Shown piece by piece: positions 1 to 13,059 of a stretch of 64,000 bases of DNA. A model generated the notes under the pieces. It was given only the letters and a program-made list of their open reading frames with translations, was not told the origin of the DNA and did no database searches. Both the position numbers and the translations under genes were made by a program. The stretch's first letter is position 1; every line of letters starts with the position of its first letter. Source of the DNA: Bimastos eiseni (taxonomy: Eukaryota > Annelida > Clitellata > Crassiclitellata > Lumbricidae); contig OY365810.1 in the NCBI GenBank assembly GCA_959347315.1, positions 29,783,385-29,847,384 on the forward strand, given 5' to 3'.

Positions 1-159
1 TAGCTGTTGCCCGGTCAGCTGACATCTACGTGTAATCCAATTATCCATATTATTTATATATATAGGTAGAGTCAGGAGTATATATATATATATATGCATA
101 TATATATATAAGAATCTGTTTCAATGCTTCATCTTTGAACTTAGATCAGCCCCAACTTC

Positions 160-511
160 ATGCGATTCGTTCTGCTATTACTTCTTGCCTTCCTTCTCTT
201 CCTGTCCTTGTCTGTCTGTATGTCTGTCTGTCTGTCTCTTTCTCTTTCCTTAGTTCTCCTGACTCTACTCATCTTTTCTTTTCCTCTGTCTTCATCCTTT
301 TTTCTTCTCCCATCTCTTTCTCCTCCTACAAATCTTCCTCTCCGTCGTTTGTCTGTTCCTCTCTCTCCAATACCTCTTCCTCCTCTTTCACCTCTTCCTC
401 CTCCTCTTGCATCATTTTTTCTCTTCTCTCTTCTTTCGTTCTTCGTTCTTACTGTGTCTTGTTCACTCTATCCTCTTATACTCTTACCCTTCTACTCTTC
501 CTCAAACACCA
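160..511. repeat. CT-rich low-complexity tract with (TGTC)n
   Basis: Strongly pyrimidine-rich on the plus strand, with TGTC repeats at about 206-240. Open frames across it encode only Ser/Leu/Phe/Pro runs and are not genes. Confidence 0.8.
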
Positions 512-644
512 CCCCTCTTCCTCCTAGTGTCCCCTCTTCCTCCTAGTGTCCCCTCTTCCTCCTAGTGTCCCCTCTTCCTCCTAGTGTCCCCTCTTCCTCC
601 TAGTGTCCCCTCTTCCTCCTAGTGTCCCCGCTTCCTCCGAGTGA
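512..644. repeat. 19-bp tandem repeat, 7 units
   Basis: Six nearly identical copies of CCCCTCTTCCTCCTAGTGT (512-625) followed by one diverged copy. It grew from the adjoining CT-rich tract. Confidence 0.95.
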
Positions 645-1620
645 TGGCGCTGCCGACCATCACTTCGTCCTCTGAATTACGGAAATTATGATCGACCGTA
701 TTTCTACGTCTGTTTCACCGCCTTAAATTATGAAATGGTGGCCGTCGAAAACGCTTCCATAATGACAATTAGGGACAGAAGTGGTTCTCGTCCTCCCACG
801 GCGCTGATAGCCGAGTCTTCTTGGCCGAGCTGGGCGTAAATTTTTCATTGGGCGTAAGGTCTGCCCAGAACGGAGGCGTTAAGTGACCGACACCGCGCCG
901 ATAAAGAAGACCCCGGGGAGTGGCGAAAACTACAAATTTCTTGCCTTTGCCAAACAGTCGCTGAATATTTGATGACGCCATAAGCCGCTGATGCTGACTC
1001 TATCATCAGTCGTCGTCGTCTGTGAGCATTTACTACTGTGGCGCCATCACGCGTTTAACTCCCTTCTCGTTGTACGATGGCGCTCGCTGAGTGCTTTAAA
1101 GTCTTGAACGGATGCTGAGTATGAGTTGACCAAGCGATGGGCTGCTGATGCTGCTGCTGCTGCTGCTGGTGGTGATGAAATCTGCTATGGTTACTGCAGC
1201 TGCTCTTTCTTCATCCGCAATATACAGAATCTGAAGATCGCTGTAAACAGGAGAGCAAATGCGCAAAGACAACAACAGACGCTTAGATTCTGTTCCTTCC
1301 TCTAGTCAACTCCTCGGCTGAGAGTGGTGCGTTCCGTCCTGGGCGACTGACATTCCACGAACCCTGTTTGATGGTTGGAATTCTTAAAGTATATACGAGA
1401 TCCTTCTCCGTGACTCTGGTCTAAGGTGCCGTAGGCTAATAAGGTCGTGGTCTTTTTCCAAGCCCATCACCGCCGTCCACAATGCTCTCTGTCCTCGTCC
1501 AGATTAGAGCGAGCAATAAACCCGAAGAAACGCCAAATAGCGGACCTATTGTTTATAGGCTTATATAGGGAACGTCGGCTGTTCTAGAAAGTCCATGAAA
1601 ATCGCGGGGAACTTTTAAAA
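645..1620. other. Unique sequence, no gene recognised
   Basis: Mixed-composition sequence with a short CTG run near 1142-1170. A 70-codon frame on the minus strand (981-769) matches nothing I recognise. No RNA gene seen. Confidence 0.5.
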
Positions 1621-1808
1621 ATACATACATGCATTCATACATACATACATACATACATACATGTATGTATGTATGTATGTATGCATTCATGCATGCATGC
1701 ATGTATATATACATACATACATATGTATGCATACATACATACATACATGTATGTATGTATGCATACATACATACATACATATATACATACTTACATATAT
1801 GTATGTAT
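1621..1808. repeat. (CATA)n/(GTAT)n self-complementary microsatellite
   Basis: Alternating blocks of ACAT and GTAT repeats, so that adjacent blocks are inverted copies and could form hairpins or cruciforms. TA- and TG-rich sequence continues to about 1880. Confidence 0.9.
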
Positions 1809-1929
1809 CCGCCCCTTCCTTTGTATGTCTTTCTCTTCTATATAAATATATATCTTTATGTATATGTATGTGTATGTGTATGTCTTCTCTGCTGTCTTCT
1901 ACTATGCATGCATCATGATGCATGAACAC

Positions 1930-3030
1930 TCCAATACATGTATAATCACATGTATATATTCATCAACACATCGACGACCTCATGATAAAGTACCAAGTTT
2001 CGTTAAATACGGATAATTTTGATTAATATTTTACCTGTTAGCCCATCATTTCATTTTCCGCTCTGATGACTCTGATTCGCCGATGCTCATCTCGCCGACT
2101 GAATTCCCCCTCAGGCCCTCCCTGCTCCCTCCCGCCATCACCCTCTCATTGCCAACTGCACCCTTCCCTTGCCCTCTCTTTTCGCCACCCCAGGCGTCGA
2201 TCTCCGACACGCGTCGTCGAAATTGATCTAGAACGCCCTCCTCCTCTTCTCTCCATCCCTGCCTTCCCTCTGCTCTCCTCCTCTTCCTTCCCTCTCTCGC
2301 TCTTCTCTTCTCCCGTTTTCAACACGCGGGACCCAGCATCAGAGGTCAACCACCGCGACCTCTTAAGCGCTACAACTATCGAACGAACCCTGCGACAGAG
2401 TATGATGAGGGGTGGTAGTAGGGAGGTAGAGAGGAGGAGGAGCAGAAGCGGGGAAGTGGGAAAGGAGAAGAACAAGGTAGCACGCAGCCACTCAACCGTA
2501 ACGGACTGGCATCACTTTGCGTTTAATAGCACCTAGATTACTAGACGCCTTTTCTTCCCATCTCACCGTTTACCAAACGTGCGCACAGCTGGCAGTTTAT
2601 GACAAAGAATTGAGAGGGATATACTATAATTGTCACCTCTTTTATTCCCTTTGACATGACTTCTGCTTTCTTCGACTACTGCCACTTATGAATAAGTAGA
2701 TTCTCGTATGCCTTACTTGGCTATTATTCACATTGACACCGCTCAAACTCTTCACATATTTCTTCTTTCTTTTGAAACACGAGAAACTAGTATTAATTTC
2801 AACTCAATGTTTTGCTCACAGTTAACAGAAAAGGACAATGTAATTGTACACACTTCAAATCAACTACCACATCTAAATTGTGACACGACAACTAGCAGAG
2901 CGTACGCCCATCCGGTCAACTCGCCAACTATACAAAGTCAGACTTCCAAACACCAAGTTCAGCTCAGCGCATACACATAAAATATCAATCATCAATCTAT
3001 GCAATTCATATAGATCGTCTTCAAGATAAC
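1930..3030. other. Unique and CT-rich sequence, no gene recognised
   Basis: A pyrimidine-rich stretch at 2100-2310 is followed by purine-rich 2400-2480 and AT-rich sequence. Open frames are short and compositionally biased. Confidence 0.45.
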
Positions 3031-3062
3031 TATTCATGATATATATATGCATATATATATAT

Positions 3063-3112
3063 AAATATAAGCAATTAGTGATATACATATATATCACTAA
3101 TTGCTTATATTT
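3063..3112. repeat. Perfect short hairpin (23-bp arms, 4-nt loop)
   Basis: The arm at 3063-3085 is exactly complementary to 3090-3112, with loop CATA at 3086-3089. The arm core is GCAATTAGTGATATA. AT-rich alternating sequence flanks the left side. Confidence 0.9.
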
Positions 3113-3417
3113 GCTAAAGAAAAAAGTTATGTTAGAATGATGTCACCATTCAGTGGGTCAACCTGTTCTATAGTTGTCGAGAGTTTCATCTGTTCTGAGT
3201 CAGAGCGTAGAATTAATGAACGCAATTCTATGAGACATTTGAAGTGGAATAATCTGTTCATTTGTCAGAGCTAATCGCCAACATATTGATTCATTATAGG
3301 GCGTAAATTAAAAATTGATCTACCTGCGCTCGATTCAGAATAACCAACATTGATAAAGATAAGCATATAAGTAAGCAGTGATATATATATATATATATAT
3401 ATATTTAGCTAATGTAA

Positions 3418-3777
<360 letters not shown>

Positions 3778-4535
3778 GACTACAAAGCATAACAGATGAC
3801 ATATTATACGCCATCAATTTTTCCTTCTCGATCACGTGACCCAGCGGCGCAAGACGCGCCATCTATCTCGGACATCTTCTCTCTCTTCGTCGTCATCGTC
3901 GTCGTCACATTCTTTATTGACGACGACCTGGTGTCCGCTCCTTCGTCCGCTAGGACGCAATCGAACGCCACCTGCCGTCCGAATGATAAACTCCGCCATT
4001 ATAACCGCGGTGTGCTCTCCCGTCTTCTCGGACCCGAGACTCCTTGATGTAGCGCTGGCTGTAGTCGTGGAGTATGGAGGCGCCCTCCAGTCGTCGGCTG
4101 CAGCGGGTCACTGACCCCCAAGTGAGGCCCGCAGCAGACGCACGGCCAGGGGACAGATAAGGCTCGTCTAGGCCATTAATTTCTCGACGATCCAGCCAAG
4201 CGAGACGGGAGGAAGACGCCGAGGAGTGGTACTCGTTCCTGCTCCCCATCTCCCCTTCTGCACGAGCCAGACCTGCTCCCCGCGGCCACCGGAATTAATT
4301 AGAAAAGGATAGATAAATAAACGTGGTCACAGGACGAGGGCTTCCGGAAGCAGACGACAGTGGCTCCTCCTGGCGGGATTCTGCCTCTAATGGGTCACGG
4401 CGCAGGCGCAGAAGAGACTCCTCGAAGGCGACTGACACGGTCGGCTGCAATGAATTATGTAGCGCCATAGTTGACTTCCGTAACGAAAGCGCTCTGTGGC
4501 TGATGCAAAGGACCGCCAATGATGGATTGGGGAGT
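3778..4535. other. GC-richer unique sequence, no gene recognised
   Basis: More CpG and GC than its surroundings, with overlapping short open frames on both strands but no recognisable domain, so coding potential is unsupported. It could be a regulatory region; nothing proves it. Confidence 0.35.
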
Positions 4536-5690
4536 AGATGAACAGTTCATGTGAATTGGCTGATGAACGACGGGTAATGTGAATTTGTTTATGAACAGTT
4601 CGTGTGAATTGGCTGATGAATGACGGGTGATGTGAATTTGTTTATGAAGAGATCATGTGAATTGGCTGATGAACGACGGGTAATGTGAATTTGTTTATGA
4701 ACAGTTCGTGTGAATTGGCTGATGAATGACGGGTGATGTGAATTTGTTTATGAAGAGATCATGTGAGTTGGCTGATGAACGACTGGTAATGTGAATGCCT
4801 TTATGAACAGTTCGTGTGAATTGGCCGATGAACGACGGGTGATGTGAATTTGTTTATGAACAGTTCGTGTGAATTGGCTGATGAACGACGGGTAATGTGA
4901 ATTTGTTTATGAAGAGATCATGTGAATTGGCTGATGAACGACGGGTAATGTGAATTTGTTTATGAAGAGATCATGTGAGTTGGCTGATGAACGACTGGTA
5001 ATGTGAATGCCTTTTTGAACAGTTCGTGTGAATTGGCTGATGAACGACGGGTGATGTGAATTTGTTTATGAAGAGATCATGTGAGTTGGCTGATGAACGA
5101 CTGGTAATGTGAATGTCTTTATGAACAGTTCGTGTGAATTGGCTGATGAACGACGGGTGATGTGAATTTGTTTATGAAGAGATCATGTGAGTTGGCTGAT
5201 GAACGACTGGTAATGTGAATGTCTTTATGAACAGTTCGTGTGAATTGGCTGATGAATGACGGGTAATTTGAATTTGTTTATGAAGAGATCATGTGAGTTG
5301 GCTGATGAACAACTGGTGATGTGAGGATGTTTATGAACAGTTCATGTGAATTGGCTGATGAACGACGGGTGATGTGAATTTGTTTATGAAGAGATCATGT
5401 GAGTTGGCTGATGAACGACTGGTAATGTGAATGTCTTTATGAACAGTTCGTGTGAATTGGCTGATGAATGACGGGTAATTTGAATTTGTTTATGAAGAGA
5501 TCATGTGAGTTGGCTGATGAACGACGGGTGATGTGAGGATGTTTATGAACAGTTCATGTGAATTGGCTGATGAACGACGGGTAATGTGAATTTGTTTATG
5601 AAGAGATCATGTGAGTTGGCTGATGAACGACTGGTAATGTGAATGTCTTTATGGACAATTCATGAGAATTGACCTATGATCAGTTCAAGT
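4536..5690. repeat. 53-bp satellite with alternating monomer types (~21 copies)
   Basis: Each monomer contains TTGGCTGATGAACGAC followed by GGTAATGTGAAT. One type carries GAACAGTTCGTGTGAATTGG and TTTGTTTAT; the other carries GAAGAGATCATGTGAGTTGG and often GTCTTTAT. They largely alternate, giving a ~106-bp dimer, with some runs of one type. Diverged copies trail to about 5830. 53 is not a multiple of three, so it is not coding. Confidence 0.95.
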
Positions 5691-5830
5691 GAACCGGTTT
5701 ATGAACGGACAATTTGAATTGTTGATGAACAATCTATGTAAATCTATTCATGAGCGGTTCGTGCGATTTGGGTAATAGACGGTTCATGCGGATTGGTTTA
5801 GAAACAGTTCAAGTCAATACGTTTCTGAAC

Positions 5831-6340
5831 AATCTCCAAACCTCTAAAGCGCCATTCGCCGGGCAAGGGCTTATTCACGAGCCCTGAGTTCTGCTTATCC
5901 AACCAATCTACCTCTATGCAGCGAAAAAATGATACCTGAATTTTCTATGGTTTTTGTTCAAGATTCATTTCCGTTCTAGTTCTGTGAACGAAATTAACAC
6001 TGCATGCACTCTCTTAGTACCCGTTCCATGACTGCAAAATACGTATGCTGAGTGCCGACAGTATTAGCAAAACACAAAAACTTGATGGTTTGATAATTAA
6101 ATGCCGTATGCAACTTTAGACCCTCTGTTGCCATGAATCTGTCCCGATGGCTACCCTCATCGCTTTTGAATAAGCTGGCGCCCTTTGGTTTGCTATCGGG
6201 TGGCGCTCTAGTTGTTTAATCAATTAATTTCGTTAAACCATCGTAACAAACTCAGAAGTTTTGGAGTTAACGATCACTGTATTACAAGGCTCTCTTCTCA
6301 CCCTTACTGACCTATCAATCACGCATTATTACTTTGAAAA
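5831..6340. other. Unique sequence, no gene recognised
   Basis: Mixed composition between the 53-bp satellite and a trinucleotide tract. No coding frame, RNA gene or repeat seen. Confidence 0.4.
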
Positions 6341-6349
6341 GCCATTCGT

Positions 6350-6480
6350 CAGCATCATCATCGTCATCTTCATCGTCTTCGTCATCGTCGTCGTGATCGT
6401 GATCGCGATCGTCGTCATCGTCGTCGTCACCGTCATCGTCAACGTCATCGTCATCGATCATCATCATCAGCATCAGCTGC
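6350..6480. repeat. (GTC/ATC)n trinucleotide tract
   Basis: Degenerate TCATCG/TCGTCG triplets. A long minus-strand frame over it reads mainly Asp and is not considered a gene. Confidence 0.85.
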
Positions 6481-6789
6481 ATCAGCAGCGTCTTCCATAA
6501 TATCATCGTCAATCTGCATCGACGCCATTCCGTTGTAACCATCGCCATTATCAACCAGCTCATTGTCATCATCGTCATTGTTGTCTTCATCCATCTATTG
6601 ATTGATGCTGAGCTGCCTGTCTTGGTTGCTGCTGCCGCAGCTGCTGCTAAGACACTGGTCAGTCTTGTAGGCGTCGTCTTTGTCGTCGTCTTCGTCTCGT
6701 GTGTCCAGTGCGCAGCCGGACAATGTCCGTCGAGCGTTGACCGCAACGCAATTGGTCCGTCAGATGCTGTCACGTGACACCGTCTCAAG

Positions 6790-7730
6790 TCAATCGTCTG
6801 GCGAGATTTCCTCCTAAGACGTCCTCCTCTCCAATCTCATTCTCATCTCCTTCCTCCTCCATCTCTCCCTCCTTCTCTGCCTCTTCCTCCTATCTCTTGT
6901 CCCAGTTCTTTTCAGTCCGCCCTCTGTCCACCGATTAAGTAAGTACTCAGCCGCCGGCTTCCGGACATGTGACCGCTTCGCCGCCAACAACGATTACCAT
7001 GATGCCTTGTCTTTGGTCAGTGGGCGATCATTCTCACCCTCCCTCCGTTCTCCAACCCTCCTCCTCTTTCCCGGATGCCTTCCTTCCATCGATGCCCCTC
7101 TCAGTCCCTTGTTTCTAATCCTTTCGTCTGTTGGTTGGTCCAGAGAAATCGTCCCTCATCTCAAGACTGCTTGCCTTCGGATTAACCGCTCGCTCTGACA
7201 CTAATTGCTTTTCGTGCCTCCGCTGACCGCTAGGGGCGCCGCTGGCGCTTGAAGCTTACTTCTCGGGAGCATCCTAAATCAACTTCGCTGTTGCACGCAT
7301 GCAGGCAACAATTGTTATTTCGCAGTTGATTGTTGCTGGTGCTGATGGTCTTCGAGTTGAACCAATCAGTCTTTCAATCAATCATAAGTCAATGCATCAT
7401 CATCATCATCATCGTCGTCGTCGTCCTCGTCAGTCCATTCTAACGACTCATCCCTCCCTATCATACCTCTGGTGATTTGGGTAAGAGCGTTGAGTCGTTC
7501 TTAAAATTGTACGCTTGTAGATTAGTAGGTCAGGTTATGAACTGTCTGTCTCTTTCACTCTTTCCGTCTCTGGTTCTAACTGTATCCTATCCATATATCT
7601 AAGGATATATGGTTTACATCGTTGCACGTTTTCTCTGTTCCGAGAACAGAAAAATTATAAGCCTATCTGTGTAGCTGTGGATCCAACTCTCTATCTAGTT
7701 AAATATCTGGCTGTTTGTCTGTCCATAAAA
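6790..7730. other. Unique and CT-rich sequence, no gene recognised
   Basis: Pyrimidine-rich 6800-6900 and 7020-7110, a short CAT/CGT triplet run near 7390-7430. No supported gene. Confidence 0.4.
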
Positions 7731-8770
7731 CCACCCACCCATCCATTCATCCATCCATCCATTTATCTAATTATCCATCCATCCATCAATTCATCCATCC
7801 ATGCACCCATCCATCCATCAATTTATCCATCCATCCATCTATTCATCCATTCATCCATCAATTCATCCATCCATCCATTCATTCATCCATCCATATATCC
7901 ATCCATCTATTCATCCATCCATCCATCCATCCATCCATCTATTCATCCATCCATCAATTCATCCATCCATCCATCTATTCATCCATCCATCCATCCATCC
8001 ATCTATTCATCCATCCATCCATCCATCCATCGATTCATCCATCCATCAATTCATCCATCCATCCATCAATTCATCCATCCATATATCCATCCATCTATTC
8101 ATCCATCCATCCATCCATCGATTCATCCATCAATTCATCCATCCATGCACCCATTCATCCATTCATTCATCCATCCATCAATTTATCCATCCATCCATCT
8201 ATTCATCCATTCATCCATCACTTCATCCATCCATCCATCGATTCATCCATCCATATATCCATCCATATATCCATCCATCTATTCATCCATCCATGCATCT
8301 ATTCATCCATCCATCAATTCATCCATCCATCCATCAATTCATCCATCCATATATCCATCCATCTATTCATCCATCCATCCATCCATCGATTAATCCATCC
8401 ATCCATCAATTCATCCATCCATGCACCCATTCATCCATTCATTCATCCATCCATCAATTTATCCATCCATCCATCTATTCATCCATCCATCCATCAATTC
8501 ATCCATCCATCCATCGATTCATCTATCCATATATCCATCCATCTATTCATCCATCCATCAATTCATCAATCCATGCACTCATTCATCCATTCATTCATCC
8601 ATCCATCAATTCGTCCATCCATCCATCCATCAATTCATCGATTCATCCATCCTTATATACATCCATCCATCCATCCACCCATACATCCATCCATATATCC
8701 ATCCATCTATCCATTCATCCGCCCATCCATTCATCCATCCATTCATCCATTCATCTATCTATCCATCCAA
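7731..8770. repeat. Degenerate (ATCC)n array with higher-order structure
   Basis: About 1 kb of ATCC units interrupted by ATTC, ATCA, ATCT and ATAT variants. A variant block starting ATGCAC recurs at 7801, 8145, 8421 and 8573, showing that multi-unit blocks were copied. All plus-strand frames stay open as Ile-His-Pro-Ser repeats, an artefact of the 4-bp unit. Confidence 0.95.
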
Positions 8771-8877
8771 ATCCAGTTAAGCGCAGATCACAATCGTCGT
8801 TTGAACATTTTGTCTTATCAATGCGCACTTGTTCACCGTTCATCATGCACCAGAAGGCGTATACAGGGCATCAGCAG

Positions 8878-8965
8878 CACAGACAGAGAGAGACAGGGAC
8901 AGAGACATACAGACAGCGACAGACAGACACAGGCAGACAGACAAAAGGAGAGAGAGAGAGAAAGC
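8878..8965. repeat. (GACA)/(GA) simple repeat
   Basis: Purine-rich GACA and GAGA units on the plus strand. Confidence 0.8.
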
Positions 8966-10246
8966 CGGAGACATACACCTGGAACAGACGGAGGAGGGAT
9001 AGAGAGTGGCTGCGTTCCATCATTCGTCCATCGTCGTTATTTACGAGCAGAGGAAACTGCGGCGCGTGATGGGAGTTCGAAGCCAGACAGGCGACCACGT
9101 GATCGGGTCGTTTGGCCAGCCACTGCCACTGAGGCACGACTGAAGGACCGGAAGTTGGTCTAATGTCGCTTCCAGTCGAGTGTGACGCTCCCAGCGAAGA
9201 AGCTGAACGACCGACGTCGAAATCCTCTCCTGCAAACTGCCTCATTCTTATTTCGCTCATGCAGGATGCTTCCAAGTGCTTCCAAATGACAACCGCATTG
9301 GATCGAGTAAGTATCCTTCTACAGCGAAACTCATCTGAAACAATGCAGCAAAATGCAATGCGATGTAATATCATGCTATACGAGACGCTGCGGATATACA
9401 ATAGATCCAATACAATGGAATAATTATTATCAATAATCCAGTAGTTCAGAGGTGTCATCTCTTGTTTTTTCTTCAACCTTCCTCAGTCCGAGGGTTTGCT
9501 GCACCACGAACAACTAACTATGGGCCAACTGTTCCTGTTCCTGTTCCTGGTCTCTTGTAACAAATGGGTGACTGATCGTCCGTTCCATAGCTTTATATTG
9601 TTTATCCAATATCCAAATCAACCTGGGTCTTCTCTGGGACCTCGCTTAGATGATCTCCTTCTCTAGACAATCCCTCGTTTTCCTCTTGTACTGTTGTCAA
9701 ATTCATGAACAGATTCAATGCTTCAACATCCATGAGAAGGAAGTTTTGCTTAGGTTGACAACCCTATAGAATGAAGTCTCGAGTTGTCCAAGTTACATAC
9801 GTTCAGACTTCCACTTCCATACTTAATATAGGAGATACAATTATCTCCTGACTACAGCAAGCCAAGCATGATCACGTGATCGAGTGCAAAAGCCCCGAAT
9901 CCGTCATTCTTCTGCATGAGGTGCTGTTTACCGGTTCCTGGCACCTGGCCAGGTGTCTTCGCACCTAATGAGCTGGTGCAGTCAAGCGCAACGGAATTCA
10001 CGGCTGAGGTGGCGGCCATTGCAGCTAGAAGGCGATCGATCACTGCTTTTCTTTCCTTCCGCATCCTGCCTCGCTTTGAAAGCGAAAATAATTGATGCTT
10101 CGTTCGAGAGATGAACCGACGCAGAATATAAACGACGCAGAACCAGGAAATCGAACGACGAGGATTCGAAATACACGGCCGGATGCCAACCAGATATACA
10201 GTAACTCCATAGACGAAGGGACAAAGAGAAAGAAGAGGAGAGACAC
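8966..10246. other. Unique sequence, no gene recognised
   Basis: Open frames of up to ~200 codons exist (for example 9476-8871 minus) but have no recognisable domain and run into simple repeat. Confidence 0.4.
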
Positions 10247-10370
10247 GGACAGGCAGACAGACACGACAACAGGCGTGCAGCTTCAACATGTCTATTTGTA
10301 TGTCTGCAGACAGATGGACAGATAGCCAGACAGACAAACAGCCAGACACACATACAAACATACATACAGC

Positions 10371-10508
10371 CAGAGGCGGCGATACGGGGGTTCGAATGGG
10401 ACAAGTCCCCCACCTTCTACAGAGAGGGAACACGTAATACGTTCCCCCCCACTTTTCTACCCCACTCATTGGGTGTCCCCCACCTGTCAAACAATTTCGC
10501 CGTCTCTG
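10371..10508. mobile_element. Candidate 138-bp hAT-like miniature element
   Basis: Begins CAGAGGCGGCGA and ends with the reverse complement of CAGAGACGGCGA (11 of 12 matching). CAGAGGCG is a common hAT terminus. The flanking 8-mers CATACAGC and CGTATAGA match at only 5 positions, so a target duplication is doubtful. The interior is G- and C-run rich. Confidence 0.3.
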
Positions 10509-10559
10509 CGTATAGAGCCAAACAGACAGACAGACAGACAGACAGATAAAGAAGCACAT

Positions 10560-11509
10560 ACATACGGAGCGAAATAGAAGGACAAGCAGGAATGCATATC
10601 GAGGTGAATTATAAATGCATAATACATTATTCTCTAAGCTGAGTGATTAAAACTCATCGGTGGTTCGTGTAATCACGAAATCCTCTCGCTTATCTCTAAT
10701 CACCCAAAGGCTCTGAAGGCAATTCAATGGAAAAAAAACTTCGCCCATTCCTATTACGAGAATACGAGTCTCGCGTTTTGTTCGTTGCAGCGAATTCAAC
10801 CGATTCCTCTGTCATCCAGTAAACTGCTGTTTGGACTTTGGAAGCATCCTTAAAAGTGGATGCGCTCCTCTGCATGCATGAGAAAATTGATGGTCCCTCT
10901 AAATGGAGAGACTAATGCTCCCGTCCGGACTTTTCTCGGTAGAGTGTCTCCATAGTAATTAGACGAAATCCTTTTCCGTCCGTCGCAAGCGTCTGCGTTG
11001 CTATCGGCGCCAGATTCGTCCGGTTTTAGGCAATGAAAGCGAAATGAGGGTCGGATTAATTGCTAAATCTTTCATTTCTTCATGTTGCCCAATCTGTTCG
11101 CTTAATGCCACCTCGCCGAAACGACCGTCGCTGGCAATACATCTTAGGCCTGGCTCCCGGTCAAGCCAGGCCGCTCTCAAGGCTTTACCCGCCGACCGAC
11201 CGAGCGATCGCCCGGCCGCCCGACAAGGATCTTGGCCGCCGACGAAGGCTCGCTGACCGACCGAGAGAGGCGGCAGCGACGACATGGACCGTTCCGCTGC
11301 TCTATCGACAGACGAGATCTGGTAGCGACCTCTGGCGGATGGCAACGAACGGGTAAATGCAATTATTAAGAATCATTGCCATTGTGATATGATTCCGAGT
11401 TGGGCGGGATTTCCAAAGGATTTGACGCAGCGCCGAGTCGCGCTGAGAAATGGAGATTGCTAAACGTCTAGATAATGTTTATAGTGGAAGATAAAACCCC
11501 AATGCCCGT

Positions 11510-11510
<1 letters not shown>
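10560..11510. other. Unique sequence, GC-richer at 11.0-11.35 kb
   Basis: Overlapping open frames on both strands at 11.0-11.36 kb without recognisable domains. No RNA gene seen. Confidence 0.35.
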
Positions 11511-11560
<50 letters not shown>

Positions 11561-11990
11561 TATATATATATATATACAGATATATATACAGATATGTATA
11601 TATGTATGTGTATATATATATTCAATGATACATATATATAGCGTTCATGCATGCACGCCCATCCATTCGTATACATCGATACACGAGACGATCAATCGGT
11701 CGGTTCTTTTACGATGACTGCTGCATTATATATATATACATATATACGTATATATATACGTATATATATACACATATATATACATATATATGTATATATA
11801 TATACGTATATATATACATATATATGTATATATATTTATATACATATACATGTATATATATATTTATATATATAAATATATATATACATATATATGTATA
11901 TATATATTTATATATATATACATATATATGTATATATATATTTATATATATACATATATATGTATATATATAGTTATATATACATACTCA
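11511..11990. repeat. (TA)n and TA/TG/CA-rich microsatellite region
   Basis: Pure TA run at 11512-11556, then imperfect ATATGTATATATATAC-type units at 11728-11990. These are largely self-complementary. Confidence 0.9.
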
Positions 11991-12059
11991 AACATAGACA
12001 TGCGCATACAAACACACGGACGCATAGACACTTGCATCCACACCTATGATATGCACAAT

Positions 12060-12078
12060 ACACCCACACACCCACACA

Positions 12079-12113
<35 letters not shown>
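12060..12113. repeat. (CA)n microsatellite
   Basis: CACCCA units grading into a pure CA run. Confidence 0.9.
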
Positions 12114-12115
<2 letters not shown>

Positions 12116-12319
12116 TACACACGCGTGAATACACGAATACTCACACGCATGCATTGCACACATGCATGCATACTTGAATACACACAGACATATGTATGCA
12201 TATACATACAAATGAAACGGGGCTTTGACTCCCTTTGAGCGCACATATTCAGACACAACGCATGTAAAAGTACTTGTTTAAACATTTTAGTGCCATTGAA
12301 AAGGCACCACATACATTAT

Positions 12320-12580
12320 CTAAATGAATGAATTTGTGAATGAACGAGTGAATAAATGATTGATTGAAGGAATGATCAAACAAACGAACGATTGAATGAA
12401 CGAACGAACGAACGAATGAATGAATGAATGAACGAACGAACGAACGAACGAATGAATGAATGAATGAATTAATGAATTAATTAATGAAATAAAGAATGAA
12501 TAAATGAATTAATTGACTAGTTAATTAATTAATTAATTAGTAAACGAACGAATTAATAAATGAGTGAATGAATTGTTGAC
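12320..12580. repeat. (GAAT)n/(GAAC)n tetranucleotide region
   Basis: Imperfect GAAT, GAAC, TAAT and TTAA units over about 260 bp. Confidence 0.85.
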
Positions 12581-12659
12581 AATGGAAATTCACAGGCACT
12601 CGTAGTTGTAAACACAATTCACACACACAAACGCAGATACACAGAGGCAAACTGATGAT

Positions 12660-12775
12660 CGGCATCAGCGGGAGCAGAAGCAGAAGGAAGAAGAGTAAGA
12701 GAAGGAGTAGGAGGAGGAGTAGGAGGAGGAGTAGGAGGAGGAGGAGGAGCAGAAGTAGGAGGAAGGGATGAGAAG
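12660..12775. repeat. Purine-rich (GGA/GTA)n tract
   Basis: AGGAGGAGTAGGAGG-type units on the plus strand. Confidence 0.8.
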
Positions 12776-13059
12776 AGTTGGAAGACGGAGTGTGTGGGTC
12801 GTCGTCCATCCGTCGTTTCGTCGATCGGTCGAGAGAGAAGGAGGCAAAGCAGCATGAAGGGAAGATAAAGGCGGCATTTGATGTCGGCGACGTACGACCG
12901 GTCGTTGCAACACCCAGGAGGGGCATCTTTCAGGGAAAGGCGAGCGACCCAGAAAGAAACGACGACTTGGCTGAGGAGAAACGTCGCCTGGCGACCTAAT
13001 GGCGTGTGCCGACAGATAAGAAAGTGTTCGACACGCCTCAACGACCGGCGTCTGTAGGC

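Noticed and set aside
6315..6788. 157-codon Asp/Met-rich minus-strand frame
   Set aside because: Produced by the GTC/ATC trinucleotide tract.
7677..9163. Frames of 238-482 codons on the plus strand
   Set aside because: Degenerate ATCC repeat read as protein.
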